Under the pieces are notes generated by a model. It searched no databases. It was given only the letters and a program-made list of their open reading frames with translations, and was not told the DNA's origin. Below are positions 46,118-55,191 of a stretch of DNA of 64,000 nucleotides, piece after piece. The translations under genes were made by a program, and so were the position numbers. Every line of letters starts with the position of its first letter. Within the stretch, counting starts at the first letter, position 1. Origin of the DNA: Virgibacillus proomii (GTDB lineage Bacteria > Bacillota > Bacilli > Bacillales > Amphibacillaceae); assembly GCF_900162615.1 (NCBI RefSeq), contig NZ_FUFN01000009.1, forward strand, positions 107,176 to 171,175, read 5' to 3'.

Positions 46118-46723
46118 TCACTCCTCTTTAATAAGACCATCTACAGTAAGGTCAATAAATAGATCCATTGTTTCCTGATAGACCTCTACACCAATTTCTT
46201 TTTGATGAAGCGTAAGTACGAATAAGGAACGAAGTATTCCCGCAATAATTTGAGGATTTACTTCAACAATGATCCCTTCATTTTTCCATTTTTCAATCAA
46301 AGATAATAATGAAGTGGCATCATTATTGAAATGTTTCTCAAGCACTTCAGGAGGTAGTTTTCTAAGCATTTTTTCCATATTACTTCCAAAATACAATTCA
46401 CGAATTAATGGATTAGTTTCGATTGTTTTGATCATTTGTCTAAGCATACTCTTGATTGCTTTGTTCGGTTGGTTTTCTTTGAAAATATCTACATTAGTAA
46501 ATTGTTCTTTTATTTTCTCTTCTTCCATTTCAAGTATCACAAAATATAATTCTTCCTTTGAATTAAAGAATTTATAAAAAGTTCCTTGTGCAATACCAAC
46601 ATTTTTAGTAATTTCAAGAATACTTGTTTTTTGAAATCCGAATTTGCTAAAAAGAATCTTTCCTTGTTCTATTAAAGAATTGGCGATGAATTGCTTTTCA
46701 TATTCATTAAATCTCCTTGACAT
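46118..46723 (-). CDS. TetR-family regulator of the ABC exporter
   Basis: A 201-residue TetR protein. The N-terminal DNA-binding domain is clear (FNEYEKQFIANSLIEQGKIL, then ILEITKNVGIAQGTFYKFFN, the recognition helix). The C-terminal ligand domain is helical and ends with VDGLIKEE. AAAGGGGTG stands before the ATG. It lies directly upstream of, and slightly overlapping, the longest reading of the ATPase gene; it most likely represses this exporter and itself. Confidence 0.88.
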   Translation of the reverse strand: MSRRFNEYEKQFIANSLIEQGKILFSKFGFQKTSILEITKNVGIAQGTFYKFFNSKEELYFVILEMEEEKIKEQFTNVDIFKENQPNKAIKSMLRQMIKTIETNPLIRELYFGSNMEKMLRKLPPEVLEKHFNNDATSLLSLIEKWKNEGIIVEVNPQIIAGILRSLFVLTLHQKEIGVEVYQETMDLFIDLTVDGLIKEE

Positions 46724-47388
46724 CTAAAAACACCCCTTTATGAACCTGTGAATAAAAAATTTTTATATTCACTAATATTATAAACCTTTATTATAAATTG
46801 TCAAAGAGAAACTCATTTTTCAATTAAGAGATAGGGTCTTACAAAAAAATATTATTTATAAATAGATTTCTACACGATAATCTGCTTCCCACCACAAAGC
46901 ACTCGGATTCCTTGAAAAAATTACAATTGCAGACTATATCCATTCGGTTTGTCTTGTCCAATTTTACGAAAAGATGCGTATATAGCACTTTGTCATATGA
47001 GTATTGGGAATCCAGAAAAAGCATTAAGACACGCTAAAATTACATTCGATAGTATTTCAGCTATGTCCCATACAAAGATTTCATTATTGAAACTTATGAA
47101 AAAATCCGTGAAAGACAATAATGTCTCTTGCGAATTTTTTACTGCAAGTGAATTATGCCTCAACTACTTGTTTTTACAACAGTCCATGATCCATTAGAAT
47201 GACAGGAATGTTAAAGCTGATAGCCCACCTTAAATAGCAGGCTAACAGTATTTGATTAAAAAGGGCTGTGAAATATGCGTAAAATTTTACACATATTATT
47301 TTCCCTCAATATTATATCTCTTTACTTTGAAAATCTTCTATCAAAACTACGAATTCAAATTGAAATAATCTGTCCCTATTAACATTTG
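46724..47388. other. Intergenic region with a possible TPR-protein fragment
   Basis: A plus-strand frame at 46949-47197 reads IALCHMSIGNPEKALRHAKI, which resembles one tetratricopeptide unit of Rgg/Rap-like regulators, but it has no ribosome binding site and the flanks are not recognisable. It may be a scar of a lost regulator. The conjugation genes normally found downstream of the ATPase (VirB6, lysozyme, TcpC) are absent here. Confidence 0.3.
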
Positions 47389-48048
47389 TTATATAGAAAG
47401 AAATTTTTTTAGGGGAAGCACATAGTCATATTCCTCATAAGCAATATCTGATTGACCATGTAGATGTTCTATCAAATAACCAAAATCATTTTTCTCTAAA
47501 GGTCGAATTTTGAAACGTCTAGAAATTTTGTTTTGCAGCAAAGACTCTATTTTAGAGAAGCGTCTCATTTCATCATGAGGCATTGAAACAAAATCACCCA
47601 TTAAATGATGGTTCACATCACGAATAAATGAAGAAAGTGCATTTTTTATTGATTTCCCCATTGATTTCATGCTGACTTCTTCTTCATTCAAAAACAGCTT
47701 AAAACCGATAAAGAAACGATAGTCTACTTGATGTTCCCCAATCATCGAAACAAGCGCTTCGGTTTGATCATCAATTCGTGCATAAGCAACGTCTTTTAAT
47801 CTTCCAGTTACTAAGTCTTTACTTCGTTCTTGAACAGAACGAATACTATTAGCGGTACTAATTTGTAGGGCATGAATTTTTCTGTCTTGATTTTGTGCAA
47901 TCAATTGGCGGAAATGATCATGCACTTAGATTTTTTCATCTGGTGATAAAAAGGAATAATTATAGGGAAGCAATTCATAATAGGCAAAACATTCTCCATC
48001 ATGATTAAAGACGAGATTGTTTTCCATATATTTAATCGGATAACGCAT
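47389..48048 (-). pseudogene. ConE/TcpF (VirB4-like) conjugation ATPase, N-terminal fragment with a nonsense codon
   Basis: Read from ATG 48048 (MRYPIKYMENNLVFNHDGEC), this is the N-terminus of the VirB4-like ATPase of Tn916/ICEBs1 conjugation systems. Codon 41 is TAA (47928-47926), in the context SFLSPDEKI then stop then VHDHFRQLIAQNQDR; a CAA Gln codon is the obvious ancestor. The frame then continues to 47389, where it ends after about 219 codons, lacking both Walker motifs of the usual 800-residue protein. The gene is thus both interrupted and truncated. Confidence 0.85.
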
Positions 48049-48424
48049 CCAATTCACTCCTCACAGCTGTAATACTTTCATTCACTTTCACCCGTTGTAA
48101 TTTGATTGGCTTCCCAGCATAAGTCACTTTGGAACGAAAAAAATAAGTGATGACGGATTTTAGAAAGCTATATGGCTTTTTGCCATCAAATGTTTTTTGA
48201 CTCATAAACCATGTTAAACCTACTGAAATTCCCACATATTTTAATAGCGCACCATTAATCAATGAGAGTGGCGGAAGATTCCCAAGTAACATGACAATTA
48301 GCAGCGAAAGTACAAACCACGACATTTGATTAAATGTGACGGGAAAGGGCAATCGAAAATCATTAATCGCATAAATCACTTTTTTAACCGACCAAATACG
48401 TGTATAACTTTTTAATTTTTTCAT
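48032..48424 (-). CDS. TcpE-family conjugation protein
   Basis: A 130-residue membrane protein of the ICE secretion channel. Two central helices (MSWFVLSLLIVMLLGNLPPL and GALLKYVGISVGLTWFMSQ) are followed by the family end KTFDGKKPYSFLKSVITYFF, then RSKVTYAGKP. AAAGGAG lies before the ATG of MKKLKSYTRIW. It overlaps the start of the ConE-like remnant, as in Tn916-type operons. The gene is intact but its partner ATPase is not. Confidence 0.87.
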   Translation of the reverse strand: MKKLKSYTRIWSVKKVIYAINDFRLPFPVTFNQMSWFVLSLLIVMLLGNLPPLSLINGALLKYVGISVGLTWFMSQKTFDGKKPYSFLKSVITYFFRSKVTYAGKPIKLQRVKVNESITAVRSELDALSD

Positions 48425-48490
48425 AGGTTCTCCTTTCAAAAAGAAAACAGCCTGCATGTAGACAGACTGTTTTCGCATTTTTATATTTAC

Positions 48491-48922
48491 TTATCCAAGA
48501 TATTCAAACACACCATGTGACGTAACGAGAAAATTTCCGTTTATTTCCAAATCTCTTCTAAGTGCTTGATAATGAATATAGTTCTGTAAATTAGTAGGTA
48601 CTTCACCAAGCATGCCTGTTTCTTCTACATAATAACGAGCAACATCTTCCATATCTTCACAATCTGCATAACAAATAATATCTTCTTGATTTTCTAGCAA
48701 TTCTTCTACCATCGCACATAACCGATTGATTTCAGAAATAGGCGTGTACTCATGGATTTCAAACGGTAATTCAAAATCGTGTATAGCATATTCTTCGTAT
48801 TCACTATTTAATCCAATACGTTCTTTCACTTCTTCCATATCGATTGGTGTTGTAAACCAATCCCCAACTAGTTCTCCTTCGTTATATTTCCAGAGATTTG
48901 CTATATATACTTGCATGTCCAT
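48491..48922 (-). CDS. ardA: Antirestriction protein ArdA
   Basis: A 143-residue DNA mimic that inhibits type I restriction enzymes when an element enters a new cell. The family opening QVYIANLWKYNEGELVGDWF is clear, and the protein is very acidic (IDMEEVKERIGLNSEYEEYA), as expected of a DNA mimic. The C-terminus is YHYQALRRDLEINGNF-like. AAGGATG precedes the ATG. Its place before tcpE matches Tn916 orf18. Confidence 0.92.
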   Translation of the reverse strand: MDMQVYIANLWKYNEGELVGDWFTTPIDMEEVKERIGLNSEYEEYAIHDFELPFEIHEYTPISEINRLCAMVEELLENQEDIICYADCEDMEDVARYYVEETGMLGEVPTNLQNYIHYQALRRDLEINGNFLVTSHGVFEYLG

Positions 48923-48996
48923 TAGTTTTCACATCCTTTTGTTAAAAATGGGCATAAAAAAACAGCAGACAATAGATGTCCACTGGAAAATTTAAT

Positions 48997-49647
48997 TTAT
49001 CTCTTTGCAAATGCTCTCTTAATTTCTAAGTCGCTTTTACAATCAGCTTTTTCTGTTGAAAAGTAAAAGCTCAAATTAGTATCTGTACGAAATGTTTCAT
49101 ATAGTTCTGGTCGAAGCATTTCTGCTTTATTACTATTAGCAATACTGCGCTTCTTCGATGTTCCATCAACTTTTTTACCATTACGACGAACCTCATAACA
49201 ATATACCGCTTTTGGATTATTCCCTTCTGCACGACTACCAATTATTTTTTGTATCCTCTCACTTTTCTTTATTATTTTTTCTTTAGGTATAAAATTAGAG
49301 AAAACTTCGGCAAAATCTACAAACAAATTTCTCCCCGCATTTCTACTTTCCACGCCAAAGAAATCACAAAATTCTTTAAAATCTTCAAAACGAACTTCAT
49401 AAAAGTCAATAAATCCTTTAATTGAGTGGTTCGTATTGTTATCTTTTATAAATTCTACTTTAGCTTTAGCATACTTATCTGGTTTTCTTTCTTTTTCATT
49501 ATACAGAGTTAATATAACAATGTATTGTTCACTTTTATATTTAAAGAAAAAAGAGTCTATCATCCATTGTTTTTTCTCCATATCCTTTAATAAAAGCGGC
49601 AATTTATTAAAACGTATTTCCGTTTTCTTATTCGTCAAAACTACCAA
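48997..49647 (-). CDS. Unidentified cargo protein of the mobile element
   Basis: A 216-residue soluble protein (FKYKSEQYIVILTLYNEKER in a beta-rich N-terminal part; KSERIQKIIGSRAEGNNPKA and a Lys/Arg-rich region in the C-terminal part). I do not recognise a family. The start is uncertain: TTG 49647, or TTG 49638 with better spacing from AAAGGA. It interrupts the usual order between TcpD and ArdA, so it is probably cargo; an antirestriction or defence role would fit the place but is not shown. Confidence 0.55.
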   Translation of the reverse strand: MVVLTNKKTEIRFNKLPLLLKDMEKKQWMIDSFFFKYKSEQYIVILTLYNEKERKPDKYAKAKVEFIKDNNTNHSIKGFIDFYEVRFEDFKEFCDFFGVESRNAGRNLFVDFAEVFSNFIPKEKIIKKSERIQKIIGSRAEGNNPKAVYCYEVRRNGKKVDGTSKKRSIANSNKAEMLRPELYETFRTDTNLSFYFSTEKADCKSDLEIKRAFAKR

Positions 49648-49750
49648 TTCCTTTCCACTTTTAAATCTATTGTATCATCCTCCCTTTTCTAAATCTAACC
49701 CCCAATATTCAGAATAATAATTCCATTCTTTAAATAAACCGATCTAAATA

Positions 49751-49972
49751 TCATGCTCCAATAATTCGATTATATAGATTTAACAATACATCTTTCACTC
49801 CACTTGCATTAAATACTAATCCAACCGCAATTAAAGCCACAATCAAAAATCCAATCAGTTTAGAAAACTCGCGTTTAAATCCTAAATAAATTCCAATTAC
49901 AACAATTGCCATTAACACTAAAGACTGCGCATTACTTAAAAACCAGTTATACAAATTCTGTCCAAAATTCAT
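49751..49972 (-). CDS. TcpD-family membrane protein
   Basis: A 73-residue protein with two membrane helices (SLVLMAIVVIGIYLGFKREF and LIGFLIVALIAVGLVFNASG). This matches the small TcpD/ConD-like component of ICE secretion systems. AAGGAG lies nine bases before the ATG. It is transcribed with the tiny gene upstream. Confidence 0.82.
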   Translation of the reverse strand: MNFGQNLYNWFLSNAQSLVLMAIVVIGIYLGFKREFSKLIGFLIVALIAVGLVFNASGVKDVLLNLYNRIIGA

Positions 49973-49994
49973 CTCACATTTCTCCTTCCACCAT

Positions 49995-50084
49995 CTAATA
50001 TTTTGTCACTTGACGCATACATTCGATAAACCATAAAATAATACCACTCAGGATTGTAATAAAAATGTATTTCAAAAGTTTCAT
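49995..50084 (-). CDS. 29-residue single-helix peptide of the conjugation operon
   Basis: The frame starts with an ATG four bases after GGAGGGC and encodes MKLLKYIFITILSGIILWFI plus ECMRQVTKY. It is one hydrophobic helix with a charged tail. Tiny membrane proteins at this place, between the relaxase and tcpD, are common in Tn916/ICEBs1 relatives. The very good ribosome binding site supports it. Confidence 0.6.
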   Translation of the reverse strand: MKLLKYIFITILSGIILWFIECMRQVTKY

Positions 50085-50101
50085 GTAAGCCCTCCAATCT
50101 A

Positions 50102-51280
50102 TCATTTAATCACTTCGTCTGTTTTAAGTGCTTTTTGCATCAATAATTGTTGATGACGTTTGGTTAACTTTGCTTGATCTAACATATCTTTAATCACAGT
50201 TGTTTGATTGATTTCATCCAGTTTAGAAGCTAGTTTCCAAGTAGGTGCTACTTGTCGAGCCAACCATCTAAGTGTTTTATCGAATGTGTAAGATTCAGGT
50301 TTTGTTGTTAAATAAATTTTTCTATTTTCACCTAAATCTAAAAAACGCTGCCACTCCGCATTCATTGGCAACTACTTCGTCGTTTTTTCTCATCTTTATC
50401 GACAAACCGAATGTACCGATTAATGATGGAAAAAGCTGTTCGTCCAGCGTCTTCATACGTCATTAAATCGACAATCGCATGGTACGCACGATCATTTTTC
50501 AAGCGAATTTCAAAGCGGTTTTTAATGTCTGTATCTTCAAGGGATGCTCCGTGTTTCACGTATTGTTCATAATCTTTTTCATACACACAAAAATACACAT
50601 CACTTTTCAAGGAACCAATATACAGCGTATTTCCCATATCTCGTTTTTCTTCTCCATGAACTAATTCACCAGATCGATAACTTTTAAAGCTTCGAAAAAC
50701 AGAAATACATTCTTCATTTCGACATTTGTTCGTCAAAAAAGGAATATCTAATATCCCTATCAATAATTGCAAGGTCAACTCGTTTAAATACCCCACTTAC
50801 TCGAAATACATCCATGAAAAAATCAAACCATGTACGTTGTTGAGCTAATAAAAAGTTTTCAAATTGACGGCAACCTTTACCTTTCAGTTCAAGTTAACAG
50901 CCTTTATCTTCATCTGGCGAAACCATGACAACAATGTCACCAAAAACATATTGTTCCAAGTAAGAATAAAACGCATAATCTTCATGGATCATATACTCCA
51001 TTTTCAATCGTAAGATTTCTTCAATAACTGGCTTCGGGTTCGTTGTTAAAAAACGGATTCGCACGTAATCAAGTAAAATTTCCAAAGGTGCTTCTGGATT
51101 AAATTGTTCTAAAATATCGAACACCGCTTGTTGTAACGTTTGGGTCGGTGTGATTTTTCCAGTTTCAATTTCACTTATATACTGCCTTGAAATTCCTACA
51201 TGTACCGCTAATTTATTTTGCGATACGCCATATGCCAATCGTTTTTCTTTTAATTGTCGATACCAAGGTATCTCATTCAT
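50102..51280 (-). pseudogene. NicK/Orf20-like relaxase (Rep_trans family), three lesions
   Basis: The relaxase nicks oriT and starts conjugative and rolling-circle replication. It begins at ATG 51280 after GGGAGG with an XRE-type helix-turn-helix (YGVSQNKLAVHVGISRQYIS), then the Rep_trans domain. The frame meets TAA near 50896 (context DEDKGC stop LELKGKGCRQFE, probably once GAA), shifts near 50770 before ILDIPFLTNKCRNEECISVF, and shifts again near 50365, where SSCQ replaces S-W-P before MNAEWQRFLDLGENRKIYLT. The end with TLRWLARQVAPTWKLASKLD is the family's conserved tail. The relaxase is inactive. Confidence 0.87.
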
Positions 51281-51404
51281 GTGCATTCCTCCCAACAAAA
51301 AAGATGTCAACTAAGGGCTAAAAGCTGACATCTTCGTAATACGCCCTAACCCCTTGATGCACAAGGGTTTTTGTGCTTTTTAAACAGTTTCTTATTGTTT
51401 TTCT

Positions 51405-51428
51405 ACCCCCCTGTTAGAAACGGGGGGT
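51405..51428 (-). other. Origin of transfer (oriT) core, Tn916/ICEBs1 type
   Basis: On the minus strand: ACCCCCCGTTTCTAACAG followed by GGGGGT. It is a perfect 7-bp inverted repeat enclosing a CTAACA nick-type sequence, as in the oriT of Tn916 and ICEBs1. It lies between the coupling-protein gene and the relaxase gene, the expected place. Confidence 0.87.
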
Positions 51429-51430
51429 AA

Positions 51431-51503
51431 AGCGTGGTTGTCGCCACGCAGGCTTTGCCCAGCACTGCGGCTTACGCTTCGCACGCCGCCGCACTGGGCA
51501 GCC
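51431..51503. repeat. G/C-rich hairpin region next to oriT
   Basis: Two hairpins: GCGTGG/CCACGC at 51431-51449, and a longer one with GCCCAG, a CAC bulge and TGCGGC pairing with GCCGCA and CTGGGC. This is far more G/C-rich than its surroundings. It could be part of the transfer origin, a single-strand replication origin, or a terminator of the coupling-protein gene. Confidence 0.6.
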
Positions 51504-51504
51504 T

Positions 51505-52845
51505 TTATGGTGCAAGTTTCTCTATCTCTTTTAAAAAGTCATGATTCTTTGGCACAAGTGGTGTGTAAAATTCGGTAATGACATTATCCCCTTTATCGAC
51601 GTATCCACGTCCTTTGATCTGTTTTAAGAAAAATTGTTTTTGAACGTCCGATCCAAACATCATGCCGTATCCTAGTTCGGACATTCTGCCTAAAGCAACC
51701 CGAAAATTAAATTGATCACGAATCCCATCCCCTAAATATTTTGCATCTGGCCGCTGACAAGCAAGAATAAGAAAGAATCCAGCTTGACGTCCTAACATGG
51801 CAATCTGTTTTAGTTTCGTTAATACAGTGGTACTCTCCTTAGACGCAAGCATTTCCATAAATGCAACGTATTCGTCAAAAACTAAAAAATGAGGAGCTAA
51901 GCCCAAATAAGCATAGTTTTCTCCTGTTTTATATCCTTCCATCTGTTTCATTTCTTCACTTCGAGCCATCATCGCTTCATAAAATTGATCAATACATGTC
52001 ATCATATCTTCCTTTCTATAATAGACATCAGGTATGACCGTGTTTAAATCTGCTAAATCTGCATTTTTTGGATCTAAAATATATAACTTCGCATTAGTTT
52101 TTAACAGGGCTTCAATCAATGTAAGAATAAAATACGTTTTTCCACCACCTGTTCCGCCAGCAACCAACATATGTGTTAGCTGATCATATTCCCAATCCAT
52201 CGATTTCATGAGCTTTAAACGACCATTTTGCGCAATGAAGTCATCAATTGAAATACGGTTGGCAATCATATCATAAAAAAGAACGTACTCCACATAGGAA
52301 TCATGTAATTCCTTTGACACCAATTCACAATACAAGCCACTTTCCAACTTCTTTTCTAAATTTAACAGTGACTCTTGATATTTACCAAGCGTTATTTCTA
52401 CTTGAATATGGATCATGCCTTTTTCATACCGATAATACATCTTTGGAAAATGACTGATTTTTTCCTTCGCCTTACTAGATGGGATATCTTTGAAAAACCC
52501 TTCATTCATCACTTGTTTTGTTTCATACCACTGATTTTCTGAAATCATCTTTGCGAGCTTTTGTCGATGCATCAATTGTTTTAAATGGTTATAACGATAC
52601 CAATAATAAAGAAAAGCACATATTGCCTCCATGACCAAACTAATGATTAGTGAAGTGAATCCATATCTACTTACAAAATGAGTTTGAAATGGATCAAGTT
52701 CCCACGTTGTAGAAAGTAAAAAATTTACATGAAAAGGGATAAAGAAAACAAGCCATACACCAAACAGTCCAAAGAAGATAAATTGAAAAAAGAGAGAAGC
52801 GTTACTCGGTCGGATTCGCTTCCCTCTTCTTCGGTAAAATTTCAT
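51505..52845 (-). CDS. FtsK/SpoIIIE-type coupling protein (ConQ/TcpA-like)
   Basis: A 446-residue ATPase that links the relaxase-DNA complex to the secretion channel. Two N-terminal membrane helices (FFQFIFFGLFGVWLVFFIPF and GFTSLIISLVMEAICAFLYY) precede the motor with Walker A MLVAGGTGGGKTYFILTL and Walker B HFLVFDEYVAFM. LARQ-type motif ILACQRPDAKYLGDGIRDQF follows. The ATG overlaps the stop of the upstream DUF961 gene (TAATG). The gene is intact and of normal length, unlike the relaxase. Confidence 0.92.
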   Translation of the reverse strand: MKFYRRRGKRIRPSNASLFFQFIFFGLFGVWLVFFIPFHVNFLLSTTWELDPFQTHFVSRYGFTSLIISLVMEAICAFLYYWYRYNHLKQLMHRQKLAKMISENQWYETKQVMNEGFFKDIPSSKAKEKISHFPKMYYRYEKGMIHIQVEITLGKYQESLLNLEKKLESGLYCELVSKELHDSYVEYVLFYDMIANRISIDDFIAQNGRLKLMKSMDWEYDQLTHMLVAGGTGGGKTYFILTLIEALLKTNAKLYILDPKNADLADLNTVIPDVYYRKEDMMTCIDQFYEAMMARSEEMKQMEGYKTGENYAYLGLAPHFLVFDEYVAFMEMLASKESTTVLTKLKQIAMLGRQAGFFLILACQRPDAKYLGDGIRDQFNFRVALGRMSELGYGMMFGSDVQKQFFLKQIKGRGYVDKGDNVITEFYTPLVPKNHDFLKEIEKLAP

Positions 52846-53225
52846 TATTTATCTTTGTTAGGTATAGATTTTTGATTGTTAGTGCTTGGTGTAACCGTTT
52901 TCCCTTTTAAAACCAAATCATCTGCCTTGATATACCAATCCACATCTGCCCCACGAAAAGTTGCATTTGCGACTGTACCTGCGACAGGATTAATTAGTTC
53001 TACTTCTGCATTATAATCAAAATCTTTTAATGGAACAGAAGCAGGAATACTGACTTGAATCATGCGCCCTTGTTCACGAGACTTTAAATCATAGGTGCGT
53101 TCTTTTACTTCTGTTGATACCGTACCATCTTCATTTTGTAGAAAAACTTCACGACGTAATGACGAAAATTTTAATAATCCGAATGTCTTTTCTTTATCAA
53201 TCACAATTCCTTCCGCTAATCTCAT
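52845..53225 (-). CDS. DUF961 protein, HelP/YdcP-like
   Basis: A 126-residue protein of the family to which the ICEBs1 helicase processivity factor HelP belongs. In that system it aids element DNA unwinding. Conserved segments are TFGLLKFSSLRREVFLQNED, RTYDLKSREQGRMIQVSIPA and VELINPVAG. GGAGG lies before the ATG. The C-terminal 30 residues are low complexity. Its stop overlaps the coupling-protein start. Confidence 0.85.
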   Translation of the reverse strand: MRLAEGIVIDKEKTFGLLKFSSLRREVFLQNEDGTVSTEVKERTYDLKSREQGRMIQVSIPASVPLKDFDYNAEVELINPVAGTVANATFRGADVDWYIKADDLVLKGKTVTPSTNNQKSIPNKDK

Positions 53226-53273
53226 CTTTTTTCCTCCTTATGCTTTAACCATATCGTCAGCATGTAAAATATA

Positions 53274-53552
53274 TTATGTGAAACCACGATCACCAATTTT
53301 ATAACCTTCTGCGGTAATTCTTGCATTGACTAATTTTACCTTTTCCTCATGTTCAAAGAACTTTTCTCCTGCTTCTTGCGGCAAAATCACCTCAATATCA
53401 TCCGCTCGTTGAACATCGGAATACAGATTGTAACTGCGTGATAAAGTTGTCATGCGCCCATTAATACGACGTTGTTCCACCTTACCTTCACCAGCATATT
53501 CTAAGTTTCCAAACGTTTTTTCCATATTTGGAATGACATGTTTTAACTCCAT
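53274..53552 (-). CDS. DUF961 protein, short paralog
   Basis: A 92-residue second family member (TFGNLEYAGEGKVEQRRING, YNLYSDVQRADDIEVILPQE, KVKLVNARITAEGYKIGDRG). Tn916-type elements usually carry two such genes in tandem (Orf22/Orf23). AGAGAGG precedes the ATG. The role is presumed to be in element replication. Confidence 0.82.
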   Translation of the reverse strand: MELKHVIPNMEKTFGNLEYAGEGKVEQRRINGRMTTLSRSYNLYSDVQRADDIEVILPQEAGEKFFEHEEKVKLVNARITAEGYKIGDRGFT

Positions 53553-53653
53553 TATATAAACCTCTCTTCTTGTTTTAATTTTTGTTATTTATAAGTAAGC
53601 AAGGGGAGAAGGGAGGGGAACGAGAAAAGTGCTTTTTCATTTATCAATCACTC

Positions 53654-53870
53654 CTACGCTTCTTGTAGTCGATAATCCACACGTCCATAAATCACACACC
53701 AAAAAACAACCATGCTTTCTCCATTTCTATCACGTATCAATTTCCCATGAGGAAAAAACGGAAAGTCTTCAATCTCTATCTCACTCAATACAAAATGATC
53801 GTCAATCCAATCCATCACTTTTACTTCATTTTCTTCCAAAGAAATCACACTCCCGCCTGTTTTAGACAAT
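53654..53870 (-). CDS. Small acidic protein, unknown function
   Basis: The supported part is VISLEENEVKVMDWIDDHFV, then LSEIEIEDFPFFPHGKLIRD and RNGESMVVFWCVIYGRVDYR, about 65-70 residues, starting at a GTG or TTG shortly after CGGGAG; the exact start is uncertain. It lies at the head of the conjugation operon. I do not recognise it. Confidence 0.5.
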
Positions 53871-53919
53871 AAAAAAAGGCATGACAGATAAAATTTGTCA
53901 CACGATAGTTTGGTTATAT

Positions 53920-54982
53920 TTATAAAACTTCTGCAATACCAGCCATAATGTATTCGGCACACGGTACAGCAATCGCATTTCCAATTGCTTTATATCTAGC
54001 ATAATCACTTATCGCTTCGTCTTTATATCCAAGGGCTGTCCATCCTTCTGGTAATCCCATCAAACGTTCACATTCCAATGGCGTAAGCTGACGAATAAAT
54101 CCTTCTTTTTCTTCTCCTTCATACCAAAATGAAAAATAATTTACAGATCCTGCGAGTAAAGTGGGGAAAGGATCTCCTGTTCTTCCGAAACTTCCATGAA
54201 ACCCTTTTTCATTTTTTTCTTTGGCTGTACTTCGCATGCGTCTTTCTGGAAAGGGACGGATGATGGGTATTTTCCCCCCCTGCTTTTTGAGTAGATATTC
54301 TACTGGCAATGGTGGAGGACTGCCTGCTCTCTCTGCAAGACGTAAAAACCGATTGCAAATCACGGCCTTTAAATAATATTTCTGTGGCACGTGTTCCTCC
54401 AAAATCTGCCACGAGGAAGATACGTCTTCTTCTTTGAGCAAGTGTGGGCCTTCCCCAATATTGGGCATCCAACAATCGCCAAGCGACATCAACATCATTC
54501 CCTCGGACCATTTCGGCGTTTGCCCAGAATTGAGAATCAGGCATTGGAATTTCGGTATTTGCGAACGATTCAAGCACGGCCTTAAAATCCAGCCTGTTAT
54601 TTGATGAAAAAGCTCCCATGACGTTTTCCCAAACAGTGATAACTGGATATGTTCCATTCGTTGCACACCACATTTCTTCAATAATTCTTATTGCATGATA
54701 AAATAAACTAGATTGACTTCCAGTAAGGCCTTCTCGTTTACCAATATTAGATAAGTTCTGACAAGGGGAACCAAATGTAATGATATGAACAGGCGGTATT
54801 TCTCCACCATTTACCTTTGTAATATCTCCTAAATGATGCATGTTTGGAAAATGTCGCTTCGTAATAGATATAGGTGCTTTTTCAATTTCACTTGCCCATA
54901 TTGGTTGAATCTCGTAACGAGAAGCAGCTAATGGAAATACACCAATACCATCAAATAAACTTCCTAAAGTTAGTTTTGTCAT
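53920..54982 (-). pseudogene. C5-cytosine DNA methyltransferase (Dcm), frameshifted
   Basis: The first part has motif I TLGSLFDGIGVFPLAASRYE, motif IV ITFGSPCQNLS with the catalytic Cys, motif VI as ENVMGAF, and motif VIII AQRRRRIFLVADF. Near 54315 the frame changes, and the C-terminal part (LTPLECERLMGLPEGWTALG, then YARYKAIGNAIAVPCAEYIM, motifs IX-X) follows in another frame to 53920. The joined length, about 350 codons, is normal. No partner restriction gene is seen, so it was probably an orphan methyltransferase protecting the element. Confidence 0.85.
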
Positions 54983-55191
54983 ACTCCACCTTCTATTCTC
55001 CATTTTTAGGCGTAAAAAAAGACGCTAATTTTAATTGAACGTCTAAATACAATAGGTTTTATTAAGCTAAAAATTATTATTATATTTTATTTATAAAAAT
55101 TTCAAACATGGTGCTAATCTTAAAGTTAATCTACATAAGAACCTTTTAAAAAATGAATAGCTAACATCAATTTTTTCATGAATTACTAATG

